Source: Aquaspirillum sp. LM1 (lineage in GTDB: Bacteria > Pseudomonadota > Gammaproteobacteria > Burkholderiales > Aquaspirillaceae). Taken from it: a stretch of 64,000 nt of DNA. This document shows positions 18,639 to 26,970 of the stretch, in pieces. Positions within the stretch are counted from its first letter, which is position 1, and each line of letters opens with the position of its first letter. The notes beneath the pieces are model-generated. The model was not told the DNA's origin. It worked only from the letters and a program-made list of their open reading frames with translations, and ran no database searches. The stretch is taken from the NCBI RefSeq assembly GCF_002002905.1, contig NZ_CP019509.1, forward strand, positions 2,475,001 through 2,539,000, read 5' to 3'. The position numbers were made by a program, and so were the translations under genes.

Positions 18639-20771
18639 ATGGCCACCACCACCGGCAAGTCAATTACACTCTCTAACACCGACGTCAACTTCACCCTGAC
18701 CGGCACCGTTGATTACAATATCTATGGCAACAACCTGACCAACCGGATCACCGGTAATGATGCAAACAACCGCATCTATGGCGTGGATGGCCACGATAGC
18801 CTGACCGGTGGCGGCGGCAATGATTCGCTGTACGGAGGAGATGGGAATGACACCCTGGTGGGCAGCGCCGGTGATGACTATATGGCCGGTGACTACGGCA
18901 ACGACTCATTTGTAATTGACAGCACTGGCGATGTGGTGGTAGAGGAAGCCAATAAAGGTATCGATATTGTCTATACCGCGCTGGTCGATTACACCCTGAC
19001 CAGCAACGTGGAATACCTCACCATGACCGGCAGCAATAGCCTGATCGGCCATGGCAATGCACTGGACAACCGCCTGATTGGCAATTCGGGTGACAACCAG
19101 CTGTTTGGTGAAGACGGCAACGATGCCATGTACGGTGGGCTGGGCAATGACACCATTTTTGGTGGCGATGGCAATGATGTGCTCAGTGGCCAGGAAAGCG
19201 AAAACGAACTCCACGGCGGCGCAGGCAACGACACCTACTATATCTCGGTGGGTCTGGACACCATCTTTGAAAATGCCAACGAAGGCACGGACACCGTGGT
19301 GATGCAATCCAGCTTCACCTTGCCAGAGCATTTTGAAAACCTCACGCTGACTGGCACCAGTAATGCCATCGGTCGTGGCAATGCCGCGCGCAACACCCTG
19401 ATTGGCAATGATGGCAATAACCAGCTATTTGGCGAAGATGGCAATGACTCGCTGGATGGTCGTGGCGGGCTCAATACCCTGGTAGGCGGCAAGGGAGATG
19501 ATATTTACACCATCCGCACCCTGGATGACCATATTGTCGAAAATACAGGTGAGGGCAACGATACGGTCTGGATTGGTCAGATGTATGGTGATTACACCTT
19601 ATCCAATACGCTGGAAAATCTGCGTATGGCAGTCAAAGGTAACGGCCACGAAACCATGACCGGCAACAATGAAAGAAATTATATTTCGGTGGATACTGTC
19701 AGCTATGTTTATGGCCTGGATGGGGATGATGTCATCAGTGGCACCAGTGCTGGTCAAGCGTATGGTGGTAATGGCAACGATTCAATTGTATTGACAGGCT
19801 CAGGCTCATATATGTGGGGTGGTGCCGGCCATGATTACCTCAAAATCTTTAATAGTACCGGTGTACTCTATGGCAATGAAGGCAACGACACACTCACGGC
19901 AGAGAACAGCACAGGTTCCCATCTACTGGGCGGCGCAGGCGATGACTTATACATTATTGATGCTGCCTCAATGGTGAGTGGTAGTGGCTATTTTTATCTG
20001 GCAGAAAAAGCCAATGAGGGAATTGATACCATTAAAAGCGAAATGTCGTTCACATTGACCTACTCGCTGACCAATGGGATTTACTCAGAGCCAGCAGCAG
20101 AAGTACAAGCATCGGTCTATGGCTATGCTGGCGATGACTACTTTGAAAACCTGACCCTGACCGGCACAGGCAACACCAATGGCTTTGGCAATGCCTTGAA
20201 CAACAATGTCTTTGGCAATAGTGGCAATAATCACCTGATGGGTCTGGATGGCCATGACTTCCTGGTAGGCTACGGCGGTAACGATGTACTGGAAGGCGGC
20301 AACGGCAACGATACGCTGATGGCCAACGGCAACCAGGCAGCTGGGGTGACGCTTAACCAGACCGGCACCATCCAGATGACTGGCGGTGCTGGCAATGACA
20401 CCTTCTGGATGGTGCGTGGTTATGTCGGAGACCATAGTGCCGGCAGCAGCAAGCTGACCATCACCGACTTTACCCATGGCGTAGATCACGTACAGTTCAG
20501 CATCAATACCACCAGCACTGCACCGACGGCGCTGAACACGCTGACCGCCGGCACAGGCGACACGCTGACCAGCCTGATTAACCAGGCCGCCGCCGCCAGC
20601 GCCTCGACCAGCGCACCGGCAGTGTCCTCGTTTGTTTATTCGGGCAACACCTACCTGGTGTTTGATCAGAGCAGCGATGCCACCTTCAATGCAGCAGCAG
20701 ACCTGGCCGTGAAGATTACCGGCACGCCGACGCTGACCTTTAGCGATCTGAGCTTCCTGAAACTGGCGTAA
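18639..20771 (+). CDS. RTX-type calcium-binding repeat protein with bluetail-like C-terminus (paralogue 1)
   Basis: The 710-aa protein is built from nonapeptide RTX repeats of the GGxGNDxLx type (for example GGGGNDSLYGGDGNDTLVG), which form Ca2+-binding beta-rolls. They are grouped in modules that each contain a NVEYLTMTGS- or NFENLTLTGT-type strand segment. There is no Sec signal; such proteins usually leave through a type I exporter using a C-terminal signal. The last about 100 residues (TLTAGTGDTLTSLINQAAAASAS through FVYSGNTYLVFDQSS) resemble the bluetail surface-protein domain and nearly match paralogue 2. ATG 18639 has AAGGAAA upstream. No exporter genes are in the window. Adhesin or S-layer-like roles are possible but unproven. 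Confidence 0.88.
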   Translation: MATTTGKSITLSNTDVNFTLTGTVDYNIYGNNLTNRITGNDANNRIYGVDGHDSLTGGGGNDSLYGGDGNDTLVGSAGDDYMAGDYGNDSFVIDSTGDVVVEEANKGIDIVYTALVDYTLTSNVEYLTMTGSNSLIGHGNALDNRLIGNSGDNQLFGEDGNDAMYGGLGNDTIFGGDGNDVLSGQESENELHGGAGNDTYYISVGLDTIFENANEGTDTVVMQSSFTLPEHFENLTLTGTSNAIGRGNAARNTLIGNDGNNQLFGEDGNDSLDGRGGLNTLVGGKGDDIYTIRTLDDHIVENTGEGNDTVWIGQMYGDYTLSNTLENLRMAVKGNGHETMTGNNERNYISVDTVSYVYGLDGDDVISGTSAGQAYGGNGNDSIVLTGSGSYMWGGAGHDYLKIFNSTGVLYGNEGNDTLTAENSTGSHLLGGAGDDLYIIDAASMVSGSGYFYLAEKANEGIDTIKSEMSFTLTYSLTNGIYSEPAAEVQASVYGYAGDDYFENLTLTGTGNTNGFGNALNNNVFGNSGNNHLMGLDGHDFLVGYGGNDVLEGGNGNDTLMANGNQAAGVTLNQTGTIQMTGGAGNDTFWMVRGYVGDHSAGSSKLTITDFTHGVDHVQFSINTTSTAPTALNTLTAGTGDTLTSLINQAAAASASTSAPAVSSFVYSGNTYLVFDQSSDATFNAAADLAVKITGTPTLTFSDLSFLKLA

Positions 20772-20809
20772 TACACCAGTAGCACGCCATACCCTGTATG
20801 GGTAAGAAC

Positions 20810-20849
20810 GCAGATGGCCGCAACGGAGAATTCCGTTGCGGCCATCTGC
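20810..20849. terminator. Long perfect hairpin after the first RTX gene
   Basis: The 18-nt arms 20810-20827 and 20832-20849 are perfectly complementary around a 4-nt loop. The hairpin starts 38 bp after the stop codon. A short T-run follows, so termination or 3'-end protection is likely. Confidence 0.8.
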
Positions 20850-20957
20850 TTTGCGCCAAATACACAATTCAAGCCCACCAGATCACAGCGGGCTGCAGGC
20901 AAACACGCCCAACATGCAACGCCCGGCCAAGCGCCAGACAAAACGTCATTTGCACGA

Positions 20958-21060
20958 GGAAAATGCTGAAAAAGCTGAAAAATCGTCATTCCCGCGAAGG
21001 CGGGAATCCAGAGGTTTTGCTTTTGGCAAACACGATTTTTCTGAATCAATCAGCGCGTCC
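20958..21060 (-). mobile_element. MITE-like repeat, copy 1 (inverted, next to ppk stop)
   Basis: This is the reverse-oriented relative of the repeats at 24193-24301 and 58253-58361. It shares the core hairpin ATTCCCGC-GAAG-GCGGGAAT, the ATCGTCATTCCCGC segment and the terminal TCAGCGCGTCC. The other end (GGAAAATGCTGA) is degenerate and carries a small internal duplication of GCTGAAAAA. It ends at the base before the ppk stop codon (21061-21063), so it forms the immediate 3' flank of ppk. No target duplication is visible. Confidence 0.75.
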
Positions 21061-23124
21061 CTAGCGCACCGGACTGCTCAACTCATCCAGCAAAATCGCC
21101 TGGGCGCTGCGCGGCTTGCCACGTTGTCCCTTGCGCTTGTAACTGCCATCGCCCTGCATTTCCCAGGCGTTGACATTATCAAACAGATACGGGCGCAGGC
21201 CTTCCTTGATGATGCGCCGTTTCAGCTTGGGATCCAGCACCGGCACGCAGGTTTCGATGCGGCGGAAGAAATTGCGCCCCATCCAGTCGGCACTGGCGAT
21301 GTACAGGTCTTCCTGGCGGTCGTTGTAAAAATAAAACACCCGAGGATGTTCCAGGAAACGTCCGACCACCGAACGCACTTCGATATTGTCCGACAGCCCC
21401 GACACGCCAGGACGCAAGGCGCACACCCCCCGGATGATCAGGCGGATTTTCACTCCGGCCTGCGACGCCTCGTACAGCGCGGCAATAATCTGCGGCTCCA
21501 GCAGCGCATTCATTTTGGCGATGATGGCCGCCGGGCGGCCTTCGCGGGCAATCGCGGTTTCCTTGGCAATCGCCGCCAGCATGCCGGAATGCAACGTGAA
21601 CGGCGACTGCAGCAAGTGCTTGAGCTGGCCCACCCGGCCCAGCCCGGTAATCTGCACAAAAATATCGTTCACATCGCTGGCGATTTCTTCGTTGCAGGTC
21701 ATCAGGCCAAAGTCGGTGTACATCCGTGCCGTGCGCGGGTGGTAGTTGCCAGTGCCCAGATGCACATAGCGGCGCAGCAGCCCTTCTTCACGGCGCACCA
21801 CCATCAGCATCTTGGCGTGAATCTTGTAGCCATACACGCCGTACACCACATGCGCGCCAGCGTCTTCCAGCCGGGAGGCCCAGCCGATATTGGCTTCTTC
21901 GTCAAACCGCGCCATCAGCTCCACCACCACGGTCACCTGCTTGCCAGCGCGGGCGGCGGCAATCAGCGAATCCATCAGCGCCGACTCGGTGCCAGTGCGG
22001 TAGACGGTCATCTTGATCGCCACCACCTGCGGGTCGGTGGCCGCCACATTGAGCAGGTCGATCACCGGCTGAAACGACTGGTAGGGATGGTGCAACAGCA
22101 CGTCACCCTTGCGAATCGCCGCCAGCAGGTCGTTTTTTTTACCCAGTGGGGCGGGCTGGCCAGGCACAAATGGCCGGTATTTCAAATCGGGGCGATCGAC
22201 CAGATCGGGCACCTGCATCAGCCGCACCAGGTTCACCGGGCCTTCCACCCGATACACATCGGCACGCTCCAGGCCAAACTGGCTGAGCAGGAACGCCTCC
22301 ATATGTTCCGGGCAGTTGTCGGCAATTTCCAGCCGCACGGCGTCGCCATACTGGCGATGGCGCAGCTCACCCTGCAGCGCGGTGCGCAGGTTTTTCAGTT
22401 CGTCTTCCTCGACGGTCAGTTCGCTGTCGCGGGTCAGGCGGAACTGGTAAAACCCCTTGATTGCCATGCCGGAAAACAGCTCGCCAATATGGGCGTGCAG
22501 CATTGACGACAGGAACACAAAGCAGTTGGGCTTGCCGGCAATTTCTTCGGGCAGCTTGATCACCCGTGGCAGAATGCGTGGGGCCTGGACAATGGCAATC
22601 CCGGAACTGCGGCCAAACGCGTCGCGGCCTTCCAGTTCGATGGCAAAGTTCAGGCTTTTGTTCAGCAGACGCGGGAAGGGGTGCGAAGGGTCGAGGCCGA
22701 TTGGGGTCAGCACCGGCATCACTTCGCGCAGAAAATACTGGTGAATCCACTCGTGCAGCGCGGGGCTCCACTCGGCGCGACGGACAAAATGAATGCCCTG
22801 TTCAGCCAGCGCCGGAAACAGGACTTCGCGCATCAGCCAGTACTGGCGTTCCACCAGCGCGTGCGCCGCCTGCGAGACTTTGGTCAGCGCCTGACTGGGC
22901 AGCAGCCCGTCGGGCAGCGCCTGACCGGGGGACAGCCGCTGGGCTTCCTTGAGCGAAGCCATGCGCACTTCAAAAAATTCATCCAGGTTGGACGAGACAA
23001 TACACAGAAACTTGAGCCGTTCCAGCAAGGGAACCCCGACGTCTTCGGCTTGCGCCAGCACGCGGCGGTTGAATTCGATCAGGCCCAGTTCACGGTTGAG
23101 CAGCGGTAGAGGCGTTGTTGTCAT
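21061..23124 (-). CDS. ppk: Polyphosphate kinase 1
   Basis: PPK1 reversibly polymerises the gamma-phosphate of ATP into polyphosphate at the inner membrane. The 687-aa length fits. The N-terminus LLNRELGLIEFNRRVLAQAED and FLCIVSSNLDEFFEVRMA are family signatures. The two phospholipase-D-like domains carry the catalytic histidines in YGYKIHAKMLMVVRR and around SADWMGRNFFRRIE. ATG 23124 gives the standard PPK1 start; the in-frame ATG at 23196 would add 24 atypical residues. It lies 80 bp downstream of yggX on the same strand with a GC palindrome between (23168-23187). A MITE-like repeat directly abuts the stop codon. Confidence 0.95.
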   Translation of the reverse strand: MTTTPLPLLNRELGLIEFNRRVLAQAEDVGVPLLERLKFLCIVSSNLDEFFEVRMASLKEAQRLSPGQALPDGLLPSQALTKVSQAAHALVERQYWLMREVLFPALAEQGIHFVRRAEWSPALHEWIHQYFLREVMPVLTPIGLDPSHPFPRLLNKSLNFAIELEGRDAFGRSSGIAIVQAPRILPRVIKLPEEIAGKPNCFVFLSSMLHAHIGELFSGMAIKGFYQFRLTRDSELTVEEDELKNLRTALQGELRHRQYGDAVRLEIADNCPEHMEAFLLSQFGLERADVYRVEGPVNLVRLMQVPDLVDRPDLKYRPFVPGQPAPLGKKNDLLAAIRKGDVLLHHPYQSFQPVIDLLNVAATDPQVVAIKMTVYRTGTESALMDSLIAAARAGKQVTVVVELMARFDEEANIGWASRLEDAGAHVVYGVYGYKIHAKMLMVVRREEGLLRRYVHLGTGNYHPRTARMYTDFGLMTCNEEIASDVNDIFVQITGLGRVGQLKHLLQSPFTLHSGMLAAIAKETAIAREGRPAAIIAKMNALLEPQIIAALYEASQAGVKIRLIIRGVCALRPGVSGLSDNIEVRSVVGRFLEHPRVFYFYNDRQEDLYIASADWMGRNFFRRIETCVPVLDPKLKRRIIKEGLRPYLFDNVNAWEMQGDGSYKRKGQRGKPRSAQAILLDELSSPVR

Positions 23125-23167
23125 ACGGAGGTCGGTCAGGAAAAACGGCAAAGCCGGCAGACCTTCT

Positions 23168-23187
23168 GCCCGGCAGCATGCTGCCGG
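23168..23187. terminator. GC-rich perfect palindrome between yggX and ppk
   Basis: Two 10-nt halves around 23177/23178 are perfectly complementary (CCCGGCAGCA with TGCTGCCGGG). It may attenuate read-through from yggX into ppk; there is no T-run, so this is tentative. It lies inside the longer ppk frame, which supports the downstream ppk start at 23124. Confidence 0.4.
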
Positions 23188-23204
23188 GTCATGCATTGCT
23201 GCGG

Positions 23205-23477
23205 TCAGGCCTGCGGCGGCACAAAGCCCGTCGGCATGTCTGCCCCGGCACCGAAGAAATAATTCTGCATTTGCTGGGTCAGGTACTGGCGGGCACGCGG
23301 ATCGGCCAGGTTGAGACGATTTTCGTTAATCAGCATGGTTTGCTGCTTGAGCCACGCCTGCCAGGCCTCCTTGGAGACGGACTCATAAAGTTGTTTGCCC
23401 AGTTCGCCGGGCATCGGCGGCACATCCAGGGCCTCGGCTTCACGGCCAAGCTTCACACAGTTCACCATGCGGGTCAT
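23205..23477 (-). CDS. yggX: Fe(2+)-trafficking / oxidative damage protection protein YggX
   Basis: YggX-family proteins are small cytosolic proteins linked to protection of Fe-S clusters from oxidation. This 90-aa product matches in length and motifs: [14 protein letters not shown] near the start with the conserved cysteine, YPGELG-type motif as [21 protein letters not shown], and [19 protein letters not shown] 23477 is chosen with AAGGA 5 nt upstream; an in-frame GTG precedes it directly. Confidence 0.94.
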   Translation of the reverse strand: MTRMVNCVKLGREAEALDVPPMPGELGKQLYESVSKEAWQAWLKQQTMLINENRLNLADPRARQYLTQQMQNYFFGAGADMPTGFVPPQA

Positions 23478-23684
23478 CACAGTTCCTTCTTAACAGTATA
23501 CGGACAGCGCACGCTGCCATGATGACGTAACGATGACAGTCGTGCGGAAATTTAGCCTGCGCCACAGCGCGCTACCGGTGTTTTAAGCCAAATTGTCCAG
23601 ACGGGCAAGCCTTTGACCAGCAGATGCCGGAAAAAATGGAGCCAAAACCGGCCCATCAACCGCGCACCACGTCGGCCATCCCCC

Positions 23685-23945
23685 TTAGGCCTGCGCCAGA
23701 GACTGGCGGGCGTGGGCAATGCAGCTGAGCAAGGCGGCCCTGGCCTGCGGGCTATTGCGCCAGCACGAACTGCCCAGCAACTGCGCTACCCGCTGGGTGA
23801 GCACGCTGGCGTCTTCTTCCGCCAACTGGGCCAGACTGTGAATGCCCAGTTGCTCCAGACGCAGCAGCACGGTGGGACCCACGCCTTTGAGCGCAAGCAG
23901 GGCGGCTTTTTCAGCAGCGGGGAAATGCGGATGCGGGCTGGGCAT
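23685..23945 (-). CDS. Small helix-hairpin-helix domain protein
   Basis: The protein is about 86 aa from ATG 23945 (102 aa if it starts at 23993); neither start has a clear ribosome site. A helix-hairpin-helix motif is visible in LLALKGVGPTVLLRLEQLGIHSLAQLAEED, resembling the small HhH proteins related to Cdd1 or the TfoX C-terminal domain, which are thought to bind DNA. The C-terminus is helical with two cysteines. Function is not known. It lies upstream of yggX on the same strand but 200 bp away, so is probably a separate transcript. Confidence 0.7.
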   Translation of the reverse strand: MPSPHPHFPAAEKAALLALKGVGPTVLLRLEQLGIHSLAQLAEEDASVLTQRVAQLLGSSCWRNSPQARAALLSCIAHARQSLAQA

Positions 23946-24061
23946 AGCAATAGGCCAAGAAGAGTCACCACCGAATTCTATGGGGCAGCGCATCAGGCGG
24001 CAAGAAAATGGTGCAAATCCCAGCCCGGCAACTAGCCATCAACCGACCCCAGCCACAGCAA

Positions 24062-24185
24062 TACGTATTTTTACTTATATAAAATTATATAGGTAATTAT
24101 ACTAATAGTATTTATACCTACCCATATTGATATTTATCAAACAATGAAAAAATAGGCAAAAACAAAAATCGCTTTACTGTATCAT
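24062..24185 (+). promoter_or_regulatory. Regulatory region of the second RTX gene: degenerate hexamer pairs, FNR-type box, -10 element
   Basis: Hexamers 10 bp apart recur in degenerate form: TACGTA 24062 / TACTTA 24072; TAGGTA 24090 / TACTAA 24100; ATAGTA 24105 / TACCTA 24115. The last two pairs form an imperfect inverted repeat (24090-24102 with 24108-24120). Six nt later comes a perfect FNR-type box, TTGAT-ATTT-ATCAA (24127-24140), and exactly 39 nt after it TATCAT (24180-24185). The 6-nt and 39-nt spacings are identical to those upstream of the first RTX gene. The 23994-24061 stretch upstream holds nothing recognisable. Confidence 0.65.
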
Positions 24186-24188
24186 GCC

Positions 24189-24305
24189 TTAAGGATACGC
24201 TGATTTATTCAGAAAAATCGTGTTTGCCAGAAGCAAAACCCAGCAAAATCAAAACCCTGGATTCCCGCCTTCGCGGGAATGACGATTTTTTCAGCGTATC
24301 CTTAA
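24189..24305 (+). mobile_element. MITE copy 2: 109-bp element with 11-bp inverted ends and TTAA target duplication
   Basis: The element body is 24193-24301. Ends GGATACGCTGA (24193-24203) and TCAGCGTATCC (24291-24301) are perfect inverted repeats. Direct TTAA repeats flank them at 24189-24192 and 24302-24305, consistent with a 4-bp target duplication. Internally it holds the ATTCCCGC-CTTC-GCGGGAAT hairpin. It encodes nothing. It lies between the -10 element (ending 24185) and the second RTX gene, so nearly all of it would be transcribed as the 5' leader of that gene. Confidence 0.85.
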
Positions 24306-24344
24306 GCATTCACCCCACCCACAAGCAAATGGAGTACTTTAACT

Positions 24345-26840
24345 ATGGCCACCACCAGCGGAAACCAAATTACCCTGTCAGCCACCGACACTAACTTCAC
24401 CCTGACCGGCAGCAGCCCCTTCGACATCACCGGCAATGAACTGAACAACCGATTGACTGGCAACACTGCAATCAACCACCTGTATGGCGAACAAGGCAAT
24501 GACACGCTAGAAGGCGGAACAGGAAACGATTCGCTGTATGGTGGCGATGGAGATGACTATTTGGATGGTAGCGCTGGCCTGGATAGGATGGAGGGAGGCA
24601 GTGGCAATGACGTATATATTTTATATGACATTGGCGATCAAATCATTGAAGAAGTTAACCAAGGTATCGACACCGTCAACAGTGCCATTACCTATACGCT
24701 GGGTAATAACATAGAATACCTGGCACTGGCAGGCAGCAGCAATCTGAATGGCACAGGCAATGACCTGAATAACCGGATCACGGGTAACAATGGCAACAAT
24801 CGTCTTTACGGTGGATTAGGCAATGACCTGCTGCAAGGCAAGATCGGCAACGATACCCTGTATGGTGGTGATGGACATGACACACTCGATGGTGGCGTCG
24901 GTGCCGACACCCTGGCAGGCGAGTATGGCAACGATGCTTATGTGATTGATCATGTTGATGATGTTGTCACAGAGGCAGCCAATCAGGGCATTGATACCAT
25001 TAATAGCTATCTCAGCTATACCCTGGGTGCAAATCTCGAGTATTTAACGCTGGCTGGTAGCGCCAATCTGAATGGTGTGGGCAATGCACTGAACAATCGA
25101 CTGACAGGTAATGCAGGAGACAATTTACTGGAGGGAGGCGCAGGCAATGATACCCTGTATGGCGGCCAAGGTTATGATACGCTGCTGGGTGGTGATGGTA
25201 ATGATGCGTTGTTTGGCCAAGACCAGGATAATGAGCTGCGTGGTGGTGCAGGCAATGACAGTTACACACTGGAAAGTACTGTTATCAATAGCGTATTTGA
25301 AGAAGTAGACCAAGGGATTGATACGATCATCACCTCAGCCAGCTATACACTGGGGGATAACTTTGAAAACTTGACCCTAACAGGCACCAGCAATGCAATT
25401 GGTCGAGGCAATGCACTGAACAACACCCTGATTGGCAACAATGGGGACAACCAGCTGTTTGGTGAAGAAGGTCATGATACGCTGGATGGCCGAACAGGAA
25501 ACAATACGCTGGTTGGCGGAACAGGTAATGATACCTATATTATTAGCGCACCCAACAACACCCTGATCGAATCCATGAACGAAGGCATTGACGTGGCTGT
25601 TATCAACCATGAGGAAGCGGTTGATTTTTATCTTGCAGACAACCTGGAAAACATTCAGGTAATCAAAGATAACATGCTGAATGTTTACGGAAACAACAGC
25701 AACAATCAAATTACGCTTAAAGGCCATGCCACAGCATATGGCTTAGAAGGAGATGACATTATCACACAAACTCTGACATCAAATGGAAACAGGGGTGGAG
25801 CCATTTACAGCGGAGATGGCAATGATGTCATTTCAATTCAGACAATCGGAGAAACTCAAAATCATAGTGGTTATATTATGGGGGGAAATGGTAACGACCG
25901 GATCACGGTAGTCAATACTTCATCAAATATTTATGGCGACCAAGGTGATGATATTATCAGCCTAACCACGGGCTCAGGTAGCCATTTACATGGTGGTACA
26001 GGAAATGACACCTATATCATTGACCAAACCTCGTGGGTAAGCGGAAGTCAAAATCTGTACATTGTCGAAAACAAAGATGAAGGAATTGATACCATCAAGA
26101 CAGATGTTTCATTTTCTCTTGATTGTAAAGATGTAATCTCTTTAGTTGGTTATCAAGATGCAATCTCTGTAGGCGATCCATATGGCCTCTGGGCAGTATA
26201 TGAAAACAACATTGAAAGTCTGACCTTAACCGGAACAAGCAACACCTACGGCTACGGCAACGAGCTAAATAACAACCTCTTTGGCAATAGCGGCAACAAT
26301 CGGATCGAAGGGCGTGACGGTCACGACAATATCGTCGGCTACGGTGGCAGTGATACCTTGGTCGGGGGTAATGGTAACGATACCCTGGCGATCGCCCCCC
26401 ATCAGGCGGCCGGTATCATGCTTAACCCAGCAGGCACAATCGACATGACGGGTGATGCCGGCAATGACACCTTCTGGATGACGCGTGGTTATGTAGGTAA
26501 CCACACGGCAGGGGCCAACCAATTAAGCATTACCGATTTTACCCATAATGTAGACAAGGTACGCTTCACCTTTACCACCGGCACCACCGCCCCGACCGCG
26601 CTCAATACCCTGACTGCCGGCAGTGGCGATACCCTGACCAGCCTGCTCAACCAGGCGGCTGCCGCCAGCGCCTCAACCAGTGCACCAACGGTGAGTGCCT
26701 TTGTTTTCTCGGGCAATACCTATCTGGTGCTTGATCAAAGCAGCGAGGCCACCTTTACCAATGCCAGTGACCTCGCCATCAAGCTTGTCGGCACGCCAAC
26801 ACTCACCTTCAGCGACCTGGCTTTCCTGGCCGTAGCCTGA
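24345..26840 (+). CDS. RTX-type calcium-binding repeat protein with bluetail-like C-terminus (paralogue 2)
   Basis: This 831-aa paralogue of the protein at 18639 shares the N-terminus (MATTSGNQITLS versus MATTTGKSITLS), the RTX modules and an almost identical C-terminal about 110 residues. It has more repeat modules (strands such as NIEYLALAGSSNLNGTGNDLNNRITG recur). GGxGxD repeats are frequent, including GGAGNDTLYGGQGYDTLLGG. No Sec signal peptide is present, and type I secretion is likely but no exporter is in the window. The middle (about 25,500-26,250) is visibly richer in A/T than the ends. GGAG lies about 10 nt before ATG 24345. The 5' leader contains a MITE. Confidence 0.88.
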   Translation: MATTSGNQITLSATDTNFTLTGSSPFDITGNELNNRLTGNTAINHLYGEQGNDTLEGGTGNDSLYGGDGDDYLDGSAGLDRMEGGSGNDVYILYDIGDQIIEEVNQGIDTVNSAITYTLGNNIEYLALAGSSNLNGTGNDLNNRITGNNGNNRLYGGLGNDLLQGKIGNDTLYGGDGHDTLDGGVGADTLAGEYGNDAYVIDHVDDVVTEAANQGIDTINSYLSYTLGANLEYLTLAGSANLNGVGNALNNRLTGNAGDNLLEGGAGNDTLYGGQGYDTLLGGDGNDALFGQDQDNELRGGAGNDSYTLESTVINSVFEEVDQGIDTIITSASYTLGDNFENLTLTGTSNAIGRGNALNNTLIGNNGDNQLFGEEGHDTLDGRTGNNTLVGGTGNDTYIISAPNNTLIESMNEGIDVAVINHEEAVDFYLADNLENIQVIKDNMLNVYGNNSNNQITLKGHATAYGLEGDDIITQTLTSNGNRGGAIYSGDGNDVISIQTIGETQNHSGYIMGGNGNDRITVVNTSSNIYGDQGDDIISLTTGSGSHLHGGTGNDTYIIDQTSWVSGSQNLYIVENKDEGIDTIKTDVSFSLDCKDVISLVGYQDAISVGDPYGLWAVYENNIESLTLTGTSNTYGYGNELNNNLFGNSGNNRIEGRDGHDNIVGYGGSDTLVGGNGNDTLAIAPHQAAGIMLNPAGTIDMTGDAGNDTFWMTRGYVGNHTAGANQLSITDFTHNVDKVRFTFTTGTTAPTALNTLTAGSGDTLTSLLNQAAAASASTSAPTVSAFVFSGNTYLVLDQSSEATFTNASDLAIKLVGTPTLTFSDLAFLAVA

Positions 26841-26876
26841 GCTAAATAGGGGTACAGTAACCTTGCGCCCCTGACG

Positions 26877-26918
26877 CACCCCGCCCGCTCACCGAATCGT
26901 CGGTGAGCGGGCGGGGTG
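26877..26918. terminator. Strong terminator between the second RTX gene and metE
   Basis: The 19-nt GC-rich arms 26877-26895 and 26900-26918 are perfectly complementary around a 4-nt loop and are followed by TTTTTAT. It probably terminates the RTX gene and may also block read-through from the convergent metE. Confidence 0.93.
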
Positions 26919-26970
26919 TTTTTATCTACCACGATTCTGCTGAATCGCTGGATTAAGTCTCACCAGGCTG

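Noticed and set aside
18449-18706. Small minus-strand gene overlapping the RTX promoter
   Set aside because: It runs antisense through the hexamer array and the RTX start, lacks a ribosome site and has no recognisable domain.
23994-24061. Promoter for the small helix-hairpin-helix gene
   Set aside because: No convincing -10/-35 pair could be placed on the minus strand.
18700-26400. Regularly repeated short DNA units suggesting a CRISPR array
   Set aside because: They are in-frame RTX repeat codons inside two long genes, with no identical repeats of 25-40 nt separated by unique spacers.
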